Assembly (NCBI RefSeq): GCF_000163055.2
Contig: NC_022111.1
Span: forward strand, 248,001-312,000
Length of the DNA: 64,000 nucleotides
From: Prevotella sp. oral taxon 299 str. F0039
Lineage (GTDB): Bacteria > Bacteroidota > Bacteroidia > Bacteroidales > Bacteroidaceae
Direction of reading: 5' to 3'
Shown: piece by piece, positions 53,001-60,706 of the stretch
How the letters are laid out: each line of letters begins with the position of its first letter
Position numbering within the stretch: position 1 is the stretch's first letter
Notes under the pieces: generated by a model
Told to the model about the DNA's origin: nothing
What the model saw: only the letters and a program-made list of their open reading frames with translations
Database searches by the model: none
Made by a program: the position numbers and the translations under genes

Positions 53001-55610
53001 TTATTTTTGTTTGGGCGTTAATAAATAATTAAGAATACCTCTCATGAGTTTATTACGTGTGTCTTTATCAATAATACATTCAAAAGGGAATCCCATGGTA
53101 AAGCAAGAATAGTCTGAACCTTTATAAGCTACAGCAGAACTAGTCTGGTCTGCATATTGCATTGCACAAATTGCAGAGGGTAATGGATGAATGATATCAG
53201 TTTTAGGAGCAGCGTAATGTGTGTCGTTATAATAATTATATAAATTAAGATTTAACCCTAATCCAGTTATATATGAGTTGTTTTTACAACTATCTGTAGG
53301 ACTATAATTAACCTTAAGTGTGTTTTCTAAGAACTGTTTGTCGCTAAATGTTTTCATATCCGATGCGACATAAGCTCCGCTAACAATAAGAGAACCACCT
53401 TTTTGGGTGTATTGTTGCAAAAGTTTTTGCATATTGGGAGTGAACGTTTTATAGTTTTTCAAACTATTGCCAGTACTCTTTTCAAGTCCAAGAATCAAGT
53501 CAATACATTTGTATTTATCAAGATTAAACTTTCGTGTGAATACTGCTTCGCTTGAACTACTCACGATATTGTATTTTTGTGCAGTGGCAATGGCTTCAGT
53601 ATGTTCAATCGTATAGTTGAAAGTGTTTCCCATGATGACCTTTCCTGCAAGTGATTCGTCAGAGAAACCTAACCCATCAGGACCTTCAATGCCGGCTTTG
53701 TTTTTAGAAAAAACCTTCTGATAACCATTCCAACCTAGGGTTTTACCATATGAAACACCTATATCATCTTTTAAGTCAAATCCCTGTTCGTTTTCATTAT
53801 TGATGACAGTAGGCCCCGATAAACGATTAAAACCGTTTATAACCAATATAGTTTCACTTGCTTGCGGTTGGTAATAAGCAGATAAAACTTCTGTAGGGAA
53901 ACTTTCACCACCATTATTGCAAGCCGTAATATAAAAGTTATATTGTATATTGGGCTCGAGTTTCATAGTATAATGGTTTGTTTTTATATTCGTTCCATTA
54001 TCGAATCCACTTGTACCTGTAGCCATATATACATTAAAAGAAGTGGCGTTTGAGGTTGATTCAGAGTGGTCTGTAGTTGCTTCCCATGATAATTCAACTT
54101 TTGATTCATCTTTAAATTCAATTTTAAAGCATTTAGGTGTTAATGGAGCAACAATGTAATCTTCCCCATGTTGATTTGTGATGTACTTTAATAAAGATTT
54201 GTATAAAGAACGAGCAAAGGTGAATTTAAAATTGGGATCTTGACCTAATAACATGTCAGGGAAATTCTGATGAGACATCGTCTCAATGATCGCTGCGGGA
54301 ACTTCGGGAAGTCTTGCTTCTGAATAATTGCGATCCCAAAGGTAACGCTTAGCCCATTTCCCGTATTCTTGTTGAAGGTCTTTCACAAGATTGTTAAGCA
54401 TAGAAGATGCTAAATCTTTAGAAGCATATCTTGAAATACCAGCATTTAGTCTACCATCATTATAGTCTGTTGTGTAGATTGCAAGTGAGCCAACAAGCGA
54501 ATTGAAATCTTTTGCATAGCCTGCATCGCTATGTACAGCCAAAGAAAGCTCTAAAGGAACTTTTAATCCTTCAATAGTTGGAACGTAAACAGAACCTCCT
54601 GCAAGCCAATTTAACATGTGAGAGCGACTATTTATATCGTCTGCATAATCGTCTTCTCCACCTTTCCCACCATAAACAGAGTAGGGAGCACCTGACCATT
54701 GTGCAGTGTATCTAGCTCCTTCAAGGCAACGTGGCAAACCACTTTTTATGCCTCCACGATTGATATTGCCCATTCCTCCACCAAAACGAATGGCGTCTGA
54801 GGTTACAACTCCTTTGTGGTGAGAGTGATTTGTTATAACAACTCTATTAAAAGGATTACACCCTTTGTCAAACAAAAAAGTACCTATATATACCCAAGTG
54901 CCTCCTCCCATCTCTTGATTTACTGTGATTTTAGTTTCAACACCTTTGTGATAAACGATGTATTCAGCATCATCTACGCTGTTCTCTAATGTTGAATAAC
55001 TAACATAAACAGCGTATTCACCTTCTTGAGGAATATTAGGTTGATATGAAATACTTGAAACTTGTTTTCCTTTTGTGGTCTTAATCATTCTTGAAGTACC
55101 TCCTATAAAAGGATTTACTCCATCATATAAATCTCCTTGAATATTGCTAAAACCATTGGTTGGAGATGCTTCCCAGCTCTTAGAATTATTTATCTCGACA
55201 TAATAAGGAGATTTATATTTATCATCGTTGTCAATAATTACTTCATTACATTGCCAATCTCTTTCTCTAGGTGTAAAAACATTGGCTCCTGCTTTCTCAA
55301 GCATTGGAATAAGATAGGGTATAACTATAGTTTGAGTAAACAAGTCTTCAGTTGTACCAAACATACTAGGACGTTGCCATTTCCATGTTTGTTTCTTTGC
55401 ATCATAAAACCTTCCATGGCTTGCCCACACAGCAATGTGCCTGTTTTGAAGTCCCTTTGTAATATGATGAGGTCGTGAATTGTTTTTTACCCATGGGGCG
55501 TTTTGATAGTTAATATCTCCCCATGTGTTTTCTATCTCATTGGAAACTTGTCCCAAAAGATTAGAATAGAAGAATAAAAAAGAAAATAAACAGATACAAA
55601 TTTTGCTCAT
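53001..55610 (-). CDS. Exported N-acetylmuramoyl-L-alanine amidase-like protein with golvesin-type and FN3 domains
   Basis: An 869-residue exported protein (signal peptide about 1-20, LLGQ). The zinc-amidase fold ligands can be read in order: His in AVWASHGRFYD, Glu in GTTEDLFTQ, His in LSLAVHSDAGYA, and Glu in PAAIIETMSHQN. The spacing between the first pair and the second is filled by a golvesin/xanthan-lyase-like beta domain (about 150-280; VYIGTFLFDKGCNPFNRVVI). A fibronectin III-like domain (about 495-590) and a C-terminal GATase-like domain follow (about 600-869). The complete set suggests an active peptidoglycan amidase, but the family is often annotated xanthan lyase. It lies five bases after the plsC stop. 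Confidence 0.82.
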   Translation of the reverse strand: MSKICICLFSFLFFYSNLLGQVSNEIENTWGDINYQNAPWVKNNSRPHHITKGLQNRHIAVWASHGRFYDAKKQTWKWQRPSMFGTTEDLFTQTIVIPYLIPMLEKAGANVFTPRERDWQCNEVIIDNDDKYKSPYYVEINNSKSWEASPTNGFSNIQGDLYDGVNPFIGGTSRMIKTTKGKQVSSISYQPNIPQEGEYAVYVSYSTLENSVDDAEYIVYHKGVETKITVNQEMGGGTWVYIGTFLFDKGCNPFNRVVITNHSHHKGVVTSDAIRFGGGMGNINRGGIKSGLPRCLEGARYTAQWSGAPYSVYGGKGGEDDYADDINSRSHMLNWLAGGSVYVPTIEGLKVPLELSLAVHSDAGYAKDFNSLVGSLAIYTTDYNDGRLNAGISRYASKDLASSMLNNLVKDLQQEYGKWAKRYLWDRNYSEARLPEVPAAIIETMSHQNFPDMLLGQDPNFKFTFARSLYKSLLKYITNQHGEDYIVAPLTPKCFKIEFKDESKVELSWEATTDHSESTSNATSFNVYMATGTSGFDNGTNIKTNHYTMKLEPNIQYNFYITACNNGGESFPTEVLSAYYQPQASETILVINGFNRLSGPTVINNENEQGFDLKDDIGVSYGKTLGWNGYQKVFSKNKAGIEGPDGLGFSDESLAGKVIMGNTFNYTIEHTEAIATAQKYNIVSSSSEAVFTRKFNLDKYKCIDLILGLEKSTGNSLKNYKTFTPNMQKLLQQYTQKGGSLIVSGAYVASDMKTFSDKQFLENTLKVNYSPTDSCKNNSYITGLGLNLNLYNYYNDTHYAAPKTDIIHPLPSAICAMQYADQTSSAVAYKGSDYSCFTMGFPFECIIDKDTRNKLMRGILNYLLTPKQK

Positions 55611-55615
55611 TATAG

Positions 55616-56167
55616 TTATTCTCCTATAGTGAATTTCTCTGGGAATTTGGGTTTAAAGTCTTTAAAATATTGTTTTATTTCATGCATGTCTTTGTCTACA
55701 TCTCCTGTAGGAATGAATGTTTTTGTGCATTGTATTAGTTTTTTTTCATAATCTACCCCATATAATAATAAAGGAATATTAGCTTTCAATGCAATGAAAT
55801 AAGCCCCTTTTTTCCATTCAGGATTAAGAGATCGGGTTCCTTCAGGAGTGATACAGATTGTGAAAGTTTTTGATAAACTGGCCATCTCTGCTAGGTGATC
55901 CGTCATAGATGCGTGCTTAGAGCGCCAAACAGGGATTCCTCCTATACTGCGGAAAAAAGTGCCTAATGGTCCAATAAACCACTCTTTCTTCATCAAGAAA
56001 TTTATTTTATAGCCTTCTGCTCTCATATATAACTGTCCTAAAATAAAGTCCCAGTTACTTGTATGCGGTGCTAAACAGATAATATATTTATTAGGATGTT
56101 CCTCCGTAACATTTTTTTTCCAACCTAATACTTGATAAAGTAGAAAATGGCAAATTGATTTTAACAT
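55616..56167 (-). CDS. 1-acyl-sn-glycerol-3-phosphate acyltransferase family protein
   Basis: PlsC-type acyltransferase of 183 residues, related to YihG-like members. The HX4D motif is APHTSNWDF (His and Asp), followed by PEGTRSLNPEWKKGAYFIA, the glycerol-phosphate-binding region. A hydrophobic N-terminal stretch can anchor it to the membrane. It may acylate lysophosphatidate or another acceptor; the short length and the golvesin/amidase neighbour suggest an envelope-lipid role. It follows a 90-residue hypothetical gene by 15 bases and precedes the amidase-like gene by five, so it is in one operon with them. Confidence 0.87.
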   Translation of the reverse strand: MLKSICHFLLYQVLGWKKNVTEEHPNKYIICLAPHTSNWDFILGQLYMRAEGYKINFLMKKEWFIGPLGTFFRSIGGIPVWRSKHASMTDHLAEMASLSKTFTICITPEGTRSLNPEWKKGAYFIALKANIPLLLYGVDYEKKLIQCTKTFIPTGDVDKDMHEIKQYFKDFKPKFPEKFTIGE

Positions 56168-56182
56168 GAAATAAATATAAAA

Positions 56183-56455
56183 TTAATGTAAGTTAGATAT
56201 TTGATCTACGATTTCATTTACTCGCTCTTCAAATTCATTTATCAGTATTGTGAAATATTTCTTAGGAGGAATTCCAGGCTCTAGGTGTGATATCCTACAT
56301 ACGAAGTCATTTCTTAATGCTATAATACAAGATAATAATGTATTTACACTTTCTTCGTTTTTAACATTGTTATATAACGATGCTGCTATGCATTCTGCAA
56401 ATAAATCTCTGCAAACATCATTTATTGTTTGTTTAATATCTTTCTTACTGCTCAT
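56183..56455 (-). CDS. Small hypothetical protein, first gene of the envelope operon
   Basis: A 90-residue, helix-rich soluble protein (MSSKKDIKQTINDVCRDLFA, then NEFEERVNEIVDQISNLH). No signal peptide or recognised family. It starts the minus-strand operon 56183, 55616, 53001, 52702; a -7 element lies at 56601-56608, about 150 bases upstream. A Bacteroidales-specific regulator or accessory role is possible but unsupported. Confidence 0.6.
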   Translation of the reverse strand: MSSKKDIKQTINDVCRDLFAECIAASLYNNVKNEESVNTLLSCIIALRNDFVCRISHLEPGIPPKKYFTILINEFEERVNEIVDQISNLH

Positions 56456-56754
56456 AATTATAATGTATTGATTGGTCTGTTCTTATTTATATATGGATAA
56501 AGCACCATAAATTAATTAGTTATCCAGATTTAGATTTAAAATAAATTCTACACTTTTGGATACTTGATGCAAATAAGTTTTGTTGTTATTTTATTTTTTA
56601 CAAAGATAGAAAAAAAATAAAATCAAGTATGGTTTTCTTGTAAAAAGTTTCTTAAAAAGATGTTTTATTATTATTTTATCTGTCATTATCCATTAAAAAC
56701 TTGTATTTTTGCAAATATAAAATATTTATAAACAGAATATATAAAATAATAGAG
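56456..56754. promoter_or_regulatory. Divergent spacer with promoters of the envelope operon and pfp
   Basis: The minus strand has TATCTTTG at 56601-56608 (for the gene starting at 56455). The plus strand has TATTTTTG at 56704-56711 (for pfp), 44 bases upstream of the ATG at 56755. No repeat or hairpin of note. Confidence 0.55.
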
Positions 56755-58398
56755 ATGAAAACAAGTGCATTGCAACAAGCAAGAGCAGCTTATCAACCTA
56801 AGCTTCCAAAGGCGCTCCAAGGCGCAGTGAAAGTACAGGAAGGTGCTCCCACACAAAGTGTAGATAACCAAGAAGAAATTAAAGAGTTGTTCCCCAATAC
56901 TTATGGTATGCCTCTTGTAGAATTTGTTCCTGGTGAAACAGAGAATGCTAAACAAATGAATGTGGGTATCATTTTGAGTGGTGGTCAAGCACCTGGTGGA
57001 CACAATGTTATTAGTGGTTTGTTCGATCAAGTAAAGAAATTAAATCCTAACAACAAACTATATGGTTTCTTAATGGGACCTGGTGGTCTTGTTGATCATA
57101 ACTATGTTGAAATCACAGAAGAGCTATTGAAAGATTATCGTAATACTGGTGGTTTCGACTTGATAGGTAGTGGTAGAACAAAACTTGAAAAAGAAGAACA
57201 ATTTGAAAAAGGACTTGAAGTTATTCGTCAATTAAATATCAATGCCATTGTTATTATTGGTGGTGACGATTCTAATACAAATGCTTGTGTTCTTGCAGAA
57301 TACTATGCAGCAAAGAACTATGGCGTACAAGTTATTGGATGTCCTAAAACAATTGATGGTGACTTGAAAAATAGCCAAATTGAAACTTCTTTTGGTTTCG
57401 ATACAGCTACGAAAACTTATTCAGAAGTTATTGGAAACATTGAACGTGACTGTAATTCAGCTCGTAAATATTGGCATTTTATTAAGCTAATGGGTCGAAG
57501 TGCATCTCATATTGCGCTTGAATGTGCTCTACAAACCCAACCTAATATTTGCTTAATATCTGAAGAAATAGAGACTAAAGACCAAACACTTAATGATATT
57601 ATTGAGAACATTGCAGAGGTAGTTGCTTATCGTGCAAGCCAAGGAAACAACTTTGGTGTAGTGCTAATTCCTGAAGGATTGGTAGAGTTTATTCCTGCAA
57701 TTGGTCGCTTAATCCAAGAGTTGAATGACTTGTTAGCTGCTCATGGTGCAGATTATGCAGATCTTGATAAAGATGCACAACGTGCTTATATTCTTGCACA
57801 TCTTACAGAAGAGAACAGAGCTACATTCGAAACTCTTCCTGAAGGCGTTGCTCGTCAATTATCATTAGATAGAGATCCACACGGAAACGTTCAAGTTTCT
57901 TTGATCGAAACAGAAAAACTTATTTCTGATATGGTTGGTGCTAAGCTTGCACAATGGAAGAAAGAAGGTAAATATAATGGTAAATTCTCTGCTCTTCACC
58001 ACTTCTTTGGTTATGAAGGACGTTGCGCTGCTCCTTCAAACTTTGATGCAGACTATTGCTATGCCCTTGGAACTAGTGCAGCATTGCTTATTGCAAGCGG
58101 TAAAACAGGTTATATGGCAATCGTTAAGAACACAACAGCTAGAACAGATGAGTGGAAAGCTGGCGGTGTGCCCATCACAATGATGATGAACATGGAAAGA
58201 AGAAATGGCGAAATGAAGCCCGTTATTCGCAAGGCATTAGTTGAGCTAGATGGTAAGCCTTTCAAAGCATTTGTTGCACAACGTGAACAATGGGCAAAAG
58301 AAACATGCTATGTTTATCCTGGTCCAATTCAATATTGGGGTCCTGCAGAGGTATGCGATCAACCTACAAAGACTCTTGAATTAGAACAAGAAAAATAA
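56755..58398 (+). CDS. pfp: PPi-dependent 6-phosphofructokinase
   Basis: Phosphorylates fructose 6-phosphate with pyrophosphate, a reversible glycolytic/gluconeogenic step. The 547-residue protein is of the long (beta-subunit-like) class usual in Bacteroides. I choose the ATG at 56755 (MKTSALQQARAAYQ); the in-frame extension to 56701 runs over the promoter. The GGDDSNTNA motif has the Asp that favours PPi over ATP, and PKTIDGD is the substrate-binding catalytic motif. ILSGGQAPGGHNVISG is also characteristic. Monocistronic, with a terminator. Confidence 0.95.
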   Translation: MKTSALQQARAAYQPKLPKALQGAVKVQEGAPTQSVDNQEEIKELFPNTYGMPLVEFVPGETENAKQMNVGIILSGGQAPGGHNVISGLFDQVKKLNPNNKLYGFLMGPGGLVDHNYVEITEELLKDYRNTGGFDLIGSGRTKLEKEEQFEKGLEVIRQLNINAIVIIGGDDSNTNACVLAEYYAAKNYGVQVIGCPKTIDGDLKNSQIETSFGFDTATKTYSEVIGNIERDCNSARKYWHFIKLMGRSASHIALECALQTQPNICLISEEIETKDQTLNDIIENIAEVVAYRASQGNNFGVVLIPEGLVEFIPAIGRLIQELNDLLAAHGADYADLDKDAQRAYILAHLTEENRATFETLPEGVARQLSLDRDPHGNVQVSLIETEKLISDMVGAKLAQWKKEGKYNGKFSALHHFFGYEGRCAAPSNFDADYCYALGTSAALLIASGKTGYMAIVKNTTARTDEWKAGGVPITMMMNMERRNGEMKPVIRKALVELDGKPFKAFVAQREQWAKETCYVYPGPIQYWGPAEVCDQPTKTLELEQEK

Positions 58399-58424
58399 GA
58401 ATATAGATTTTATTTATTTTAGAG

Positions 58425-58477
58425 TTAAATGTTGCTCTGATTGCTCTTTTTTGATCAGAGCAACATTTCTCTTTTTA
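58425..58477 (+). terminator. Terminator between pfp and the lysozyme gene
   Basis: AAATGTTGCTCTGAT pairs with ATCAGAGCAACATTT and is followed by CTCTTTTTATTTT. The lysozyme gene starts 13 bases later. Confidence 0.85.
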
Positions 58478-58489
58478 TTTTAGCACATC

Positions 58490-59323
58490 ATGTCTTCTCG
58501 TAGGCATCAATCACGAAGAACAAGAAAAAAACATAAGGTTTTCTTTTGGAAGAGATTACCACGCTGGGTACGGATTCTACTACTTTTTTTAGGTGGAATT
58601 GTGTATGCATGGGTCTTCTATTACTTTTTCGTTAGTCCTACAGGTTTCCGTTGGAGAGCATTGTATGGAGATGCAGAATATCCCGAAGGATACGAGATCC
58701 ATGGTATAGATATATCTCATTATCAAGGTGATATTGATTGGAGTAAACTTAAAACAGCTAAGATAAAGAATAGCCCAGTGAAATTTATTCTAATAAAATC
58801 CACAGAAGGCTCTAATAAACTAGATGAAAATTTCAATGATAATTTTTATCAAGCTCGTGAGAATGGTTTCATAAGAGGGGCTTATCACTTTTGGAGTAAT
58901 AGGACCAGTCCACGGCAACAAGCTTATTATTTTCTAAAACAAGTGCATCTTGAAGATGGAGATTTACCTCCTGTTTTAGATGTTGAGCATAAACAAAAAA
59001 ATAAAAGTAATGAAGAGTTTCAACGTGATATCTTAACTTGGTTACATATTGTGGAGGATAAGTATCATGTAAAACCCATTATTTACACTTATTATAAATT
59101 TAAAGAAGCTTATTTAAATGCACCTGTTTTTGATGATTATCCATATTGGATTGCTCACTATTATGTTGAGAAGGTGGCTTACAAAGGTTCTTGGAAGTTT
59201 TGGCAACATACTGATGTAGGTAAACTCCCAGGTATAAAAGGATATGTAGACTTTAATATTTATAATGGCTCATATTATGATTTAAGAAAAATGACAATAG
59301 GAAATCAAGAGCAAGAATGGTAG
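58490..59323 (+). CDS. GH25-family lysozyme, membrane-anchored
   Basis: A 277-residue peptidoglycan muramidase-type protein. A basic N-terminus (SSRRHQSRRTRKKHK) is followed by one membrane helix (about 28-50) and a GH25 catalytic domain (about 65-265) with the catalytic Asp region HGIDISHYQGDIDW and Asp/Glu in VLDVEHK. No cleavable signal peptide is clear, so it is probably anchored with the enzyme in the periplasm. It lies behind the pfp terminator, so its promoter may be weak or inside the terminator region. It could act in cell-wall remodelling or in the digestion of other bacteria. Confidence 0.88.
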   Translation: MSSRRHQSRRTRKKHKVFFWKRLPRWVRILLLFLGGIVYAWVFYYFFVSPTGFRWRALYGDAEYPEGYEIHGIDISHYQGDIDWSKLKTAKIKNSPVKFILIKSTEGSNKLDENFNDNFYQARENGFIRGAYHFWSNRTSPRQQAYYFLKQVHLEDGDLPPVLDVEHKQKNKSNEEFQRDILTWLHIVEDKYHVKPIIYTYYKFKEAYLNAPVFDDYPYWIAHYYVEKVAYKGSWKFWQHTDVGKLPGIKGYVDFNIYNGSYYDLRKMTIGNQEQEW

Positions 59324-59360
59324 AGATTCTAATAAAGTTCTTAAGGATAGAATAATGATA

Positions 59361-59403
59361 GTAAAGTAGAGCTTAACGAATGAAAGCATTTCTATATTAT
59401 AAA
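59361..59403. repeat. 22-bp-type repeat, decayed units (array I)
   Basis: A good core match GAAAGCATTTCTATA starts at 59382, and a weaker match (AAAGTAGAGCTTAACG) precedes it. It lies between the lysozyme stop and the tRNA promoter. Confidence 0.4.
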
Positions 59404-59504
59404 ATCTATTGAAATCATATTGAATAAAGTAGATAAATAGTGCTTATATATAACATGAAAATAAAAAAGATTCCATAGTTTTTGGAAGTTTAATAAAATA
59501 TGTA

Positions 59505-59512
59505 TACCTTTG
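59505..59512 (+). promoter_or_regulatory. Promoter of tRNA-Glu
   Basis: TACCTTTG fits TAnnTTTG, with TTTG 20 bases upstream (59481-59484), giving a -33/-7 pair of the Bacteroidetes type. Confidence 0.6.
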
Positions 59513-59556
59513 CACTATATCTTAAGGAATAATATCAATATAAAAGATGTTATAAT

Positions 59557-59628
59557 GGTGGATTCATCTAACGGTTAGGATACAAGATTCTCAATCTTGG
59601 CATAGGGGTTCGATTCCCCTATCCACTA
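59557..59628 (+). tRNA. tRNA-Glu (anticodon CTC)
   Basis: A 72-base cloverleaf: acceptor GGTGGAT with ATCCACT plus discriminator A; D-arm ATCT...AGGAT with GGTT loop; anticodon stem CAAGA/TCTTG with loop TTCTCAA, giving anticodon CTC (59590-59592); T-arm AGGGG-TTCGATT-CCCCT. The CCA end is not encoded. The D-loop and overall sequence are of the Glu type. It reads GAG codons. It stands alone with its own promoter and terminator. Confidence 0.93.
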
Positions 59629-59630
59629 CA

Positions 59631-59672
59631 AAATGCTCATAAGAAATTATTACTTATTGAGCATTTCTTCTT
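59631..59672 (+). terminator. Terminator after tRNA-Glu
   Basis: AAATGCTCATAAG pairs with CTTATTGAGCATTT (one bulge), followed by CTTCTTT. Confidence 0.85.
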
Positions 59673-60018
59673 TAAAAAAGGTTATATTTTATCCATAATT
59701 TATATTCCAGAGAACACTAAATGTTCCATAATATGGTGTTTTTTTAGGATAAAAAACTCTAGATAACCTTGTCTTTTATATTATTTTATTGGAGTTATAT
59801 TATCTTCAAATCGTTTAATTACGTGTAGATTACAATGAATCCCTTTGTGAAGTTTGTATTTACAATCAAAATAACAAACTTTTTCTCAGACGTATTAAAG
59901 CTTAATTTAGCAACTTTTTCTATCTTTGCACAAAGTAGAAAGAGGTAAGAATGGTAATGATCACTTCTTTGTTATTATGAAATAAATTATATTTAGAGAA
60001 TAGATATAACGCAGGTAA
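59673..60018 (+). promoter_or_regulatory. Gene-free stretch with promoter of the HD-domain gene
   Basis: AT-rich DNA without a credible gene. TATCTTTG at 59922-59929 is an exact -7 element, 90 bases upstream of the ATG at 60019. Confidence 0.6.
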
Positions 60019-60555
60019 ATGGATTATCAAAGAATAATAGATAAATATTATCCAACAGAAAATAAGCTAAAGAATATCTTAATGATCCATAGTAGGGAGG
60101 TTGCCGACTTTGCTTTAGCTGTAATTACACGACACCCCGAACTAAACATCGATGCTTCTTTTGTTGAAGAAGCAGCAATGTTACATGATATTGGTATCTT
60201 TCAATGCGATGCGAGTGGTATAGAATGTTTTGGTTCTCATCCTTATATCTTACATGGACGTATTGGTGCAGATATATTAAGAAAGGAATCGTTTCCTCAA
60301 CATGCTCGAGTTTGTGAGCGACATACAGGTGCAGGGATAACAAAACAGCAGATACAAGAAAATAACTTGCCTCTTCCGCTTCTAGATTTTTGTCCAGAAA
60401 GCATCGAAGAAAAGCTCGTTTGTTATGCCGATAAGTTCTTTTCTAAAACTAAATTAGATAAAACAAAGACTTTCGAAGAGGCACTTCGAAGTTTAAAGAA
60501 GTTTGGAGATGATGGTATAGAACGCTTTTGTTCGTGGCACGAAATCTTCAAATAA
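60019..60555 (+). CDS. HD-domain protein
   Basis: A 178-residue soluble protein of the HD metal-dependent phosphohydrolase superfamily. The first His lies in MIHSREVADFAL, the HD pair in MLHDIGIF (about residue 56), then HGRIGADILRK, ERHTGAG and the Asp in CYADKFFSKT (about 138), so the H...HD...D set is present. The family cleaves phosphate esters or phosphodiesters of nucleotides and signal molecules; the substrate here is unknown. Small stand-alone HD proteins of this type are common in Bacteroidales. Confidence 0.85.
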   Translation: MDYQRIIDKYYPTENKLKNILMIHSREVADFALAVITRHPELNIDASFVEEAAMLHDIGIFQCDASGIECFGSHPYILHGRIGADILRKESFPQHARVCERHTGAGITKQQIQENNLPLPLLDFCPESIEEKLVCYADKFFSKTKLDKTKTFEEALRSLKKFGDDGIERFCSWHEIFK

Positions 60556-60691
60556 GATATCTTTTATTTTCTTTTGTGTACGTAGATAATGAATCATTCC
60601 AAAGGAAGAGTGATAAATAAAAGTTTTATTCGCAAAACATCTGTAGAACGTTAAAAATGAAAAATATAGGATATATGTGCTATATAATAAG

Positions 60692-60699
60692 TAATTTTG
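60692..60699 (+). promoter_or_regulatory. -7 element at the LptD-like gene start
   Basis: TAATTTTG followed by CGGTATA and ATG; the predicted transcript start would be at or within a few bases of the ATG at 60707. Confidence 0.5.
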
Positions 60700-60706
60700 C
60701 GGTATA

